NCBI GenBank assembly: GCA_903907915.1
Contig: CAIVPV010000121.1
Coordinates: 1 to 36,117 of the forward strand
Direction: 5' to 3'
Source of the DNA: an uncultured Cytophagaceae bacterium
GTDB taxonomy: Bacteria > Bacteroidota > Bacteroidia > Cytophagales > Spirosomataceae
DNA length: 36,117 bases
The translations under genes were made by a program, and so were the position numbers. Under the pieces are notes generated by a model. It saw only the letters and a program-made list of their open reading frames with translations. It made no database searches and was not told where the DNA came from. Of this stretch, positions 16,001 to 23,104 are shown in pieces; the stretch's first letter is position 1; every line of letters begins with the position of its first letter.

Positions 16001-16292
16001 AGCATCTAACATGTCTACTTCAGCGGGTGCTAACTCATGGTATGTAGAGAACGGTGATTACTTACGTGTTCAAAACATCTCATTAGGATACAACATTCCT
16101 AAAGCTTATACTTCTAAGTTAGGTATCAAGCGTGCGAAGTTTACTTTATCCGCTAACAACATCTTTACTTTTACTAAGTACAAAGGTTTAGATCCAGGTG
16201 TAGGTGGAGCGGCAGATACAGGTTTTGGTATTGATGTGGGTAACTATCCAGTGACTCGTTCATTCAATGCTTCTATCAACTTGACTTTTTAA
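13059..16292 (+). CDS. SusC/RagA-family TonB-dependent outer-membrane transporter
   Basis: A 1077-residue outer-membrane protein. It has a signal peptide (ends SFSSFAQ, about residue 28) and a carboxypeptidase-regulatory-like domain (about 30-115; GKVSGTDSQGIPGVSILVKGTNTGATTD). Next come the TonB-box-like segment LDEVIVTGYS, a plug domain (about 130-235; VRGFGAFGGNEPLYVVDGVPV, SIYGARAANGVI) and a long beta-barrel ending in phenylalanine (NASINLTF), as outer-membrane barrels do. With the SusD lipoprotein encoded 19 nt downstream it forms the pedal-bin importer for a glycan or peptide. No glycoside hydrolase, peptidase or sigma/anti-sigma pair lies beside it, so the substrate cannot be assigned. 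Codon use is strongly biased (CGT, GGT, TTA, AAC), suggesting high expression. Confidence 0.96.
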   Translation: MKNNFYQSLRSFLLLAIVMLGSFSSFAQDRKVSGKVSGTDSQGIPGVSILVKGTNTGATTDVNGTFSVSVKSGSAVLNISAVGYKSQSVTVGSQASINVTLTEDNSQLDEVIVTGYSVTNKKESTAAASIVKAKDLQIAPSGNVEQQLQGRVAGVTLITNGQPGTASIIRVRGFGAFGGNEPLYVVDGVPVGTTDFLSPDDIESTTVLKDAAAASIYGARAANGVIVYTTKRGTRNKGITITYDGLYGGTDPNVGGAPKMLTPQEQADWTHVAFRNNAAANGTAVSYTHPQYGTSAQATLPTYLHFNGANGVNSGDLAAAQAAFGANPLTTFVIKTNKEGTNWFDEITRFGSTMRHSLGINGGTDKGRFYLGLSGQEQQGILIENDFKRYSARFNSEFDLGKKVRVGENLQFTYRSVRGQGGGNNGLGIAGDESVLLSAYRMPTAIPVYDEFGSFASTKAAGFNNPRNPVRQIMRNNSKDNNYNASAFGNVYVEYEPIKDLILKTSIGGNYSGYGYKDYNFKYLGDSEPEASDSFYEGSGYNFAYTFTNTAAYKYQFRKHGVKALVGMEALNTGAGRQISGSGINPFSMDTDFVTLSSVQSPVVNSNLYSGVNFYSLFSKLDYNFDEKYYLTGVVRRDGSSRFGSENRYGVFPAVSAAWRVTSEEFMKDLPAVTDLKIRGGWGLMGNSNNVDPANQYSLYAANKGSSYYAIDGQSSGANEGYYRSRIGNPAAKWETSETMNIGFDATLYNGKWEIVLDVWRKDTRDLLFNVPLPAVVGPSASAPSVNVAKMRNQGIDFQIINRGKLTSDIKYELTLNNSFLKNEIVAFAPGITNLTGGSFRGITPVRMEVGQSLSSFYGYKVIGYFGSAAEVASAPSQDGSGVGRFRYADINGDGKITTDDRTFLGSPVPTYTGGINVGLTYKDFEFATYLYASVGNQIWNQSKWFTDFFGTFEGSGKGERAKQSWTPALGNSAGAPIWESASNMSTSAGANSWYVENGDYLRVQNISLGYNIPKAYTSKLGIKRAKFTLSANNIFTFTKYKGLDPGVGGAADTGFGIDVGNYPVTRSFNASINLTF

Positions 16293-16311
16293 TTAGCGAA
16301 AGCCATATTTA

Positions 16312-18072
16312 ATGAATAATAAAATGAAAAATAATCAGATTTTAAAGCGAATCGCTTTAGTGAGTGTGTCAGCTCTGACGTTGACCTTCGCTTGTAAGGA
16401 TCAGTTTTTAGAAGTTCCGCCTACAGCCTCTTTGGCTCAAGCACAATTATCTTCTAAAGCTGGTGTAGAAGGTGCCTTAATAGGTGCTTATGCTCAATTA
16501 GCTGCGAAAGGCTATTCTCGTCTTGCTGCAGGTAATAACTGGGTTTGGGGTTCAATCCGTGGTGGTGAGAACAACAAAGGAACGGATCCAGGGGATTATT
16601 CGAACATCAATACTATGCAACGTTATGAGGTTCAAGCTACTGATGGTGACTTGAATGATACGTGGAAAGGAAAATACGAAGGTATCGCTCGTTGTAATGC
16701 GACTATCAACTTAGCGAATGGTTCGAAAGAATTATCTGCTGCTGATAAGACGCGTATTGTTGCGGAGGCACGTTTCTTACGTGGTCACTACTACTTCGAA
16801 TTAAAGAAGTTATTTAACTCTGTTCCTTATGTGGATGAGACGTTAGATTACGGAAAAGGTATCGAAAAAGTAGCTAATACAGAAGCATTCTGGGATAAGA
16901 TCGAAGCTGATTTTGCGTATGCATTTGCAAACTTGCCAGCAACGTCTTCGTCTGCAGGTCGTGCGAACAAGTGGGCTGCTGAGGCTTATTTAGGTAAAGT
17001 GTTATTGTTCCAAGGAAAGTTTGCTGACGCGAAAGCGAAGTTAAATGACGTAATTGCGAACGGTGTTACTACGAATGGTAAGAAGTATGGTTTAGTTGCT
17101 AAGTTTGCTGATTTATTCAATGCAGAGTTTGACAACAATGAGGAGGCTATTTTCGCTATCCAATCTTCAATGAACACAGGTAACGTGAATAACGCGAACG
17201 GTTTCGATGACTTGAACTACCCATATAACACGGGTTCTGATGGTCCAGGTAACTGCTGCGGATTCTTTCAACCTTCGTTCTCTCTAGCTAATGCGTATCG
17301 TACAGTAGGTGGTTTACCTATCTTAACTGAGACAGCAGGTGCTCCAGATTATAACTCTACTGCGAATGCTGTGAAGAATGACTTTCTTATCGCTTCATCT
17401 GCTGCGTTTACAGAAGATGCAGGTACATTAGATCCACGTATTGACCACACTATCGGTCGTCGTGGTATCCAATACTTAGACTGGATCGAGCACCCGGGTG
17501 CTAACTGGATTCGTAAGCAAGATTACGCTGGTCCTTATTCTCCTAAGAAATACGTTTATTACAAGCGTCAAGAGAATACATTAACGGACGGTTCTTCATG
17601 GACACGTGGTTATGCAACGTTGAATTTCAATATCATTCGTTTTGCTGACGTATTATTAATGGCTGCTGAGGCTGAAATCGAAGCTGGTTCATTAACTACT
17701 GCTTTAGGTTACATCAACCAAGTTCGTGCTCGTGCGGCTAACCCTGCAGGTTTCGTAATGAAAGGTGGTGTTGCTGAGGCTAACTACGTAATCTCTCCTT
17801 ATACAGCATTTGCTGATAAGGCGTCTGCTCAAAAGGCGGTTCGTATGGAGCGTTTATTAGAATTAGCGACTGAAGGTCACCGTTTCTTCGACTTAGTTCG
17901 TTGGGGTATTGATGCAACTACGTTAAATGCTTATTTAGCGTATGAGTCTAAGTACTTAGTAACTAAGTTTGGTGGAGCATCTTACCAAGCGACGGATAAG
18001 TATTTACCTATCCCTCAATCTCAAATTGACATCCAAGGAACTTCAATCTTGAAGCAAAACCCAGGATATTAA
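16312..18072 (+). CDS. SusD/RagB-family nutrient-binding lipoprotein
   Basis: A 586-residue surface lipoprotein. The N-terminus MNNKMKNNQILKRIALVSVSALTLTFAC gives a lipobox-type cysteine at 28; a second in-frame ATG at 16324 is an equally good start. SusD landmarks include the N-terminal FLEVPPTASL, the TPR-like helices (ARFLRGHYYFELKKLFNSVPYVDE), the late RFADVLLMAAEAEIEAG segment and the C-terminal RMERLLELATEGHRFFDLVRWG. It caps the SusC barrel and binds the substrate. A CCGF segment in the middle (GPGNCCGFFQPS) adds a cysteine pair. The strong codon bias matches susC. A terminator follows. Confidence 0.96.
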   Translation: MNNKMKNNQILKRIALVSVSALTLTFACKDQFLEVPPTASLAQAQLSSKAGVEGALIGAYAQLAAKGYSRLAAGNNWVWGSIRGGENNKGTDPGDYSNINTMQRYEVQATDGDLNDTWKGKYEGIARCNATINLANGSKELSAADKTRIVAEARFLRGHYYFELKKLFNSVPYVDETLDYGKGIEKVANTEAFWDKIEADFAYAFANLPATSSSAGRANKWAAEAYLGKVLLFQGKFADAKAKLNDVIANGVTTNGKKYGLVAKFADLFNAEFDNNEEAIFAIQSSMNTGNVNNANGFDDLNYPYNTGSDGPGNCCGFFQPSFSLANAYRTVGGLPILTETAGAPDYNSTANAVKNDFLIASSAAFTEDAGTLDPRIDHTIGRRGIQYLDWIEHPGANWIRKQDYAGPYSPKKYVYYKRQENTLTDGSSWTRGYATLNFNIIRFADVLLMAAEAEIEAGSLTTALGYINQVRARAANPAGFVMKGGVAEANYVISPYTAFADKASAQKAVRMERLLELATEGHRFFDLVRWGIDATTLNAYLAYESKYLVTKFGGASYQATDKYLPIPQSQIDIQGTSILKQNPGY

Positions 18073-18090
18073 TTTGTTCTAATTTTCTTT

Positions 18091-18122
18091 AAAAAAGGTG
18101 GGATATTAATCCCACCTTTTTT
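18091..18122 (+). terminator. Intrinsic terminator of the susCD operon
   Basis: AAAAAAGGTGGGAT, loop ATTA, ATCCCACCTTTTTT: an 8-bp GC-containing stem extended by A-T pairs and followed by a T-run. It separates susCD from the FG-GAP gene. Confidence 0.92.
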
Positions 18123-18149
18123 ATTTTCGCTTAAGTTTAAAATAACCCT

Positions 18150-21100
18150 ATGAAGTATATAAACGCCTACTTATTTATCATTTTTTCGTTTCTAGTTTTC
18201 TCTTGTAAAAACGCCACTACTTTTGAGCTTTTATCCGGTGATGATACCGGTATTCATTTTTCAAATAAGATCGTGGAGAATGACTCCTTGAGTATTTTGA
18301 AGTATGAATACCTCTACAACGGAAGCGGCGTGGGTATGGGAGATTTTAATAATGATGGGCTTTTGGATATCATTTTCTCGGGCTCTCAGGCCAATGCTAC
18401 TTTGTATTTGAACAAAGGGGAGATGAAGTTTGAAGAGTTAGGTAAAGCGGCTGGTTTAGACACAAAAGATCGCTGGTGTTCTGGCGTGAGTATTGTGGAT
18501 ATCAATGGGGATGGCTTATTAGATGTGTATGTTTCTGCGACGATGAAAAATGCAGAACGTGATCGCCAAAATATGCTCTTCGTGAACCAAGGAATTAAGG
18601 CGGGTAAGCCTAGTTTTAAGGAGATGGCAGCGGAGTATGGAATCAATGATTCGGGCCATAGCGAACATGCGGCTTTCTTTGATTATGATCGGGATGGGGA
18701 TTTGGACTTATATGTTTTGACCGACGTAATTGATCAAGTGCCGTCACTTTATCGTCCTAAAGTAACGGATGGATCGTATCCGAATACCGATCGTTTATAT
18801 CGCAATGAGTGGTCAAAAGAAAAAAATCATCCCGTATTTACGAATGTATCGAAACAGGCAGGAATAACTATTGAGGGATATGGTTTAGGGATTAATATCT
18901 GTGATATCAACCAAGATAATTGGCCAGATATCTATGTGACGAATGATTATGTGTCGGATGATATTTTGTACATCAATAATCATGATGGGACGTTTACGGA
19001 TCAGGCTAAAGCGTATTTCAAGCACACCAGTTTATCGGCGATGGGGAATGATGTGGCGGATATCAATAATGATGGACGTCCTGATATCGTGGCCTTGGAT
19101 ATGTTACCGAAGGACAATGAGCGTAAGAAGCAATTAGCGCCGCCTAATAGCTACCAGTCCTACCAAAACAGTGATATACACGGTTATACGTATCAATACA
19201 TGCGTAATACCTTACAATTAAATGCAGGTAAAAAGGCGGATGGTTCTCCTGCGCCTTTCCAGGAGATTAGTTTGATGGCTGGCATGGCAGAAACAGAGTG
19301 GAGCTGGTGCCCTTCTTTGGCAGATTTTGATAATGATGGTTTCCGTGATTTGATGATCACTAATGGTTTTCCTCGGGACGTGACGGATCGTGATTTTATG
19401 TTATACCGTGCGAACTCTGCAAGATTAGCATCGGATGCGATTCTATTAGAGCAAATGCCGGTTATTAAGGTAAATAATTATGCCTTTAAGAATAAGGGCG
19501 GGATGCATTTTGACGATGTGAGTGCGGCTTGGGGAATCCAGCGTCCGTCTTTCTCGAATGGAGCTTCCTACGGGGATTTGGATAACGATGGAGACTTAGA
19601 TTATGTGGTCAATAATATTAATGACGAGGCATTTGTTTATAAGAACAATACGGTAGAAACGAATGCAGATAAAGGGCATTATTTGCGTGTGAAGTTTGAG
19701 GGGAAAGGCCAAAATACGCAAGGAATTGGAACCCGAATCGAAGGAGTTTATGCAGACGGCACCTATTTCTATTACGAGAATTCGCCTTATAGAGGTTATT
19801 TATCTAGTGTGGAGGCCGTGGCTCATATCGGTTTAGGGGCAAAGCAAAAGATCAAGGAATTGAGGATTATTTGGCCCAATGATTCGATGCAGGTAATTAC
19901 TCGACCTGGGGTGGATAAGCTCATGAAAGTAAAAATTTCGGATGCAAAACAGCCTTATGTTTCTTTATACCAGACACAAGCACCCCTATTGCAAGATGTA
20001 ACGGATCAAATGCAATTAACGGACGTGCACAAGGAATTAGACTTTATTGATTTTAATTTCCAAAGTTTAACCCCTTTCAAAATGTCTCAATTGGGGCCAG
20101 GTGCTTCGGTAGGGGATGTGAATGGCGATGGTTTGGAAGATTTCTTCGTGGGAGGAGCTAAGTTTTATTCAGGGATCATCTATCTACAACAGCCGTCCGG
20201 AAAATTCGTAGCGAAATTCCTAGAAGGGATGGCGGAGAAGAAGGAAAAATTAGGGGAGGACTTAGGATCGCTATTAATTGATATGGACGGCGATGGGGAT
20301 TTGGATTTATATATTGCTAGAGGGGGAACAGAGGGGAAAATAGGTGCAGCGAGTTTTCAAGATGTGGTGTATGCGAATGATGGGAAAGGGAACTTTAGTT
20401 TAGTCGCTTCAGCCTTACCTACTTTCACAGAGAGTAATGCGGCAGTTCGTGCCGTTGATTTTGATAAGGATGGCGATTTAGATCTTTATGTGAGTGGACG
20501 TAATGTTCCGTTCTCTTATCCACAAGGAACGCCATCTCGTTTGTTGCGTAATGATTCAAAATCAGGATCGATTAAATATACGGATTTGACGTCGAAATGG
20601 GCACCAGATTTATTGAAACCTGGGTTAGCTTGTGATGCGGTTTGGACGGATGTGAACAACGATGGTTGGTCAGATTTAGTGGTTGCTGGAGAGTTTATGC
20701 CGATTCAGATTTATCAAAACGAGAAAGGGCATTTGGTAAAATTAGAAAAGACGGGATTAGAGGAGATAACGGGTCTTTGGGGATCGGTAGCAGCGGCAGA
20801 TTTTGACCAGGATGGTGATGTGGACTTAGTAGCGGGTAATATGGGAAAGAATACCTTATTGCGTGCAAATGCGAAGCAGCCAGTAGATGTTTTACATGGC
20901 GATGTGGATGGGAATGGGGTATATGATATATTCCCCTTTGTTTATTTCCAAAGCGCGGCTGGTACTCCCGTTTCAGCGCCCTTGTTTGGGAAAGACGATG
21001 TTCACAAACAACTAAATTCTACACGTCAGCGCTGGGTATATTACAAGGACTACGGAAAGATCACGCAAGATGATTTCTTAACGGAAAAAGAGAAGGCGAA

Positions 21101-21638
21101 GGCCTCTAAATTATCCTTTACGGAAAATGCATCGATGTATATGGAGAATCTAGGGGGAGGCCATTTTAAAGCAAAGGCTTTGCCTGATATGGCACAATTA
21201 TCGTCTTTAAATGGGATGCAGATTTTGGATGTGAATTCGGACGGTTATTTAGATATTCTCTATGTGGGGAATAACTTTGCGAACGAGGTGGCTATGGGTC
21301 GTTACGATGCTTCGAATGGCGGGGTTTTATTAGGAAACGGCAAAGGATTCACTTATGCCCAAAATTCAGGGATGATGGTCTCAGCGGATGCGAAATCTCT
21401 GGTGGGTATTCAAGTGGGATCCGAATTAGCCTTTATAGCTTTTCAAAACAGAGGGCCGATGCGGGTGTTCAAACCACAACAAGGTGTTTTCGTAAAAGCG
21501 AATGTGAAGCCTGGGCAAGCATTTAGCTATACCTTTAAGGGTCATAAGCAAAAGGTCGATTGGAACTATGGTTCGTCTTATTTAAGCCAAAGTGCAAGTG
21601 CACAAACTTTCATTCCTAAGGGGGCAAAACTTAATTAA
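18150..21638 (+). CDS. Large CRTAC1-type FG-GAP/VCBS repeat lipoprotein with ASPIC/UnbV domain
   Basis: A 1162-residue predicted lipoprotein (C19 in LFIIFSFLVFSC). The first half holds FG-GAP repeats with calcium-type loops (GDFNNDGLLDIIF, VDINGDGLLDVYVS, FDYDRDGDLDLYVL). These run into an ASPIC/UnbV domain around residues 525-600 (GIGTRIEGVYADGTYFYYE, LRIIWPNDS). A second set of FG-GAP repeats follows (GDVNGDGLEDFFVGG, DMDGDGDLDLYIARG, VDFDKDGDLDLYVSG), ending without a recognisable type IX sorting domain. Such proteins often accompany SusCD pairs in Bacteroidota; their role is thought to be adhesion or glycan binding, not proven. TATTTTCG at 18122-18129 is a possible -7 box. The stop is interlocked with that of the convergent gene. 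Confidence 0.92.
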   Translation: MKYINAYLFIIFSFLVFSCKNATTFELLSGDDTGIHFSNKIVENDSLSILKYEYLYNGSGVGMGDFNNDGLLDIIFSGSQANATLYLNKGEMKFEELGKAAGLDTKDRWCSGVSIVDINGDGLLDVYVSATMKNAERDRQNMLFVNQGIKAGKPSFKEMAAEYGINDSGHSEHAAFFDYDRDGDLDLYVLTDVIDQVPSLYRPKVTDGSYPNTDRLYRNEWSKEKNHPVFTNVSKQAGITIEGYGLGINICDINQDNWPDIYVTNDYVSDDILYINNHDGTFTDQAKAYFKHTSLSAMGNDVADINNDGRPDIVALDMLPKDNERKKQLAPPNSYQSYQNSDIHGYTYQYMRNTLQLNAGKKADGSPAPFQEISLMAGMAETEWSWCPSLADFDNDGFRDLMITNGFPRDVTDRDFMLYRANSARLASDAILLEQMPVIKVNNYAFKNKGGMHFDDVSAAWGIQRPSFSNGASYGDLDNDGDLDYVVNNINDEAFVYKNNTVETNADKGHYLRVKFEGKGQNTQGIGTRIEGVYADGTYFYYENSPYRGYLSSVEAVAHIGLGAKQKIKELRIIWPNDSMQVITRPGVDKLMKVKISDAKQPYVSLYQTQAPLLQDVTDQMQLTDVHKELDFIDFNFQSLTPFKMSQLGPGASVGDVNGDGLEDFFVGGAKFYSGIIYLQQPSGKFVAKFLEGMAEKKEKLGEDLGSLLIDMDGDGDLDLYIARGGTEGKIGAASFQDVVYANDGKGNFSLVASALPTFTESNAAVRAVDFDKDGDLDLYVSGRNVPFSYPQGTPSRLLRNDSKSGSIKYTDLTSKWAPDLLKPGLACDAVWTDVNNDGWSDLVVAGEFMPIQIYQNEKGHLVKLEKTGLEEITGLWGSVAAADFDQDGDVDLVAGNMGKNTLLRANAKQPVDVLHGDVDGNGVYDIFPFVYFQSAAGTPVSAPLFGKDDVHKQLNSTRQRWVYYKDYGKITQDDFLTEKEKAKASKLSFTENASMYMENLGGGHFKAKALPDMAQLSSLNGMQILDVNSDGYLDILYVGNNFANEVAMGRYDASNGGVLLGNGKGFTYAQNSGMMVSADAKSLVGIQVGSELAFIAFQNRGPMRVFKPQQGVFVKANVKPGQAFSYTFKGHKQKVDWNYGSSYLSQSASAQTFIPKGAKLN

Positions 21639-23104
21639 CGAATCGTATTTCTTAAAAGTCTAATCTGAAGGCCAGGTGTTAGTATAACGCCTGGCTTTGG
21701 TTTTCCAAATTGAAAATTACCCAGAAGCAGGTCTATATCCCCATCTTTGTCGAAATCACCGGCATCCATGGCCATATAACGCGCATCATCTGGAAGGTTT
21801 AAGTTACTTACTTGAAATTGTAGCTTTCCTTGGTTTTGGAAGTATAAAAACGATTCGTTTTTGCCGTGGTCGTTTTCAGAAAAGAAGGCAATCATCGCTA
21901 AATCTATATCTCCATCCGCATCAAAATCACGTGCGAGCGTTTTAGTGGCACCATAGGCAGGGTAGAAATATGCCTCTTTGAAGTTGTTCTTTCCATCGTT
22001 CATAAATAAATGGACACCATGGTAGGCTTTTTTGCTAATGGAATTGTCGGCATTGTCTCCAGTAGAAATGACGATATCATCAAATCCATCCTGGTTCAAA
22101 TCAGCCACTTCCATAAAACTGCTTCCCCAAACCGACTCAAATTGTAGCAGCGGTTTTTCAACAAACATTCCTAGACCCTTGTTTATAAATAAGGAAACAC
22201 CTTCTTTCGCCTCCGCCATCAAGACTAGTATATCTGGTATCCCATCCTTCGAGTAGTCTTTAATAATGACATTTCTGGCGCCTGGCTGCGACTTTAACAG
22301 ATGCCGCTCTTTTGATTTTCCATCCACCCAAACCAACTGTCCTGCTTGGTATCCATATTCGCAGAGTAGATAATCCATTGTGCCATCACCATTAAAATCG
22401 GCTACTTGCATATCGACTGGACGCTTTAAGCCATCGACTAATTTAGCAAGTTTTCCGCCTGAATTAACCTGAAACAATTCCCCAATTTTTTCATCATTCG
22501 GAAGTGTTTTTCCAATACTTAAAAGATAGGTCTTCCCTTGAATAAAGGCGGTGTTGACATTAGGGCTAGGGGTTCGAATGATAGAGCTAACTTGAAGTTT
22601 GCTGTCTATAATTACCGTTTCATTGGTATTCATTCCTATCCAAGCCTCGGATTTAGAGGGGTGCACTTTAATGGAGGTAACTCGTCCTTGTATTTGGGAA
22701 GGGGATAGGAAGTCTTCCTTTTTGAAATTGAATGTTTGGGAAGAGATGGGACTTTTCGCTTTTTGAGGAAGGGGATTTTCTGGTGCGTTTGTCACATAAT
22801 AATCAACAATTGCCTGCCAATCTTCCACGCTCATAGCCGGTGTATCTGGAAAGATATTTAGGTCTACAGCTGTCTGAAATTGCTCCTCCGTAATTTTTGC
22901 TGCTAATTCAAACTTGTTGCGCATGCCGAAACGGTAGGACATATCCATCAGCACTTGGTCGTTCCAGGTCTTTTTGTCCAAAAGACTTGGATCTGGAAAC
23001 TTGTGACAGGAACTGCAATTTTCTTTGGCAAGTTCTTCACCCGTTTTCTTTGTACTGCAGGCAAAAGTAAAAAGGATAATAAAAACGAAGGCTAAAATTC
23101 TCAT
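21635..23104 (-). CDS. Lipid-anchored cytochrome c fused to FG-GAP repeats
   Basis: A 489-residue lipoprotein (C16 in ILFTFAC). Immediately after the anchor comes a haem-binding CSSCH (C30-H34) within ELAKENCSSCHKFPDPSLL. A small helical cytochrome-like segment (to about residue 115) follows, then an FG-GAP/VCBS propeller: ADFNGDGTMDYLL, KDYSKDGIPDILVLM, ADLNQDGFDDIVIS, RDFDADGDIDLAMI and GDFDKDGDIDLLLG. It starts 1 nt inside the PBP1A stop (TAATG), so it belongs to the PorW-PBP1A transcript. Its partner, the CRTAC1 gene, converges on it and shares the stop palindrome TTAA. A role in electron transfer on the periplasmic or cell-surface side is suggested only by the haem motif. Confidence 0.88.
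   Translation of the reverse strand: MRILAFVFIILFTFACSTKKTGEELAKENCSSCHKFPDPSLLDKKTWNDQVLMDMSYRFGMRNKFELAAKITEEQFQTAVDLNIFPDTPAMSVEDWQAIVDYYVTNAPENPLPQKAKSPISSQTFNFKKEDFLSPSQIQGRVTSIKVHPSKSEAWIGMNTNETVIIDSKLQVSSIIRTPSPNVNTAFIQGKTYLLSIGKTLPNDEKIGELFQVNSGGKLAKLVDGLKRPVDMQVADFNGDGTMDYLLCEYGYQAGQLVWVDGKSKERHLLKSQPGARNVIIKDYSKDGIPDILVLMAEAKEGVSLFINKGLGMFVEKPLLQFESVWGSSFMEVADLNQDGFDDIVISTGDNADNSISKKAYHGVHLFMNDGKNNFKEAYFYPAYGATKTLARDFDADGDIDLAMIAFFSENDHGKNESFLYFQNQGKLQFQVSNLNLPDDARYMAMDAGDFDKDGDIDLLLGNFQFGKPKPGVILTPGLQIRLLRNTIR
21668..21698 (+). terminator. Terminator-like hairpin for the CRTAC1 gene, inside the opposing coding region
   Basis: GCCAGGTGTTA, loop GTA, TAACGCCTGGC forms an 11-bp stem with one wobble pair on the plus transcript. 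It is extended by AAG/TTT and followed by TTTGGTTTT. It begins 30 nt after the plus-strand stop but encodes PGVILTPG on the minus strand. Confidence 0.55.
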
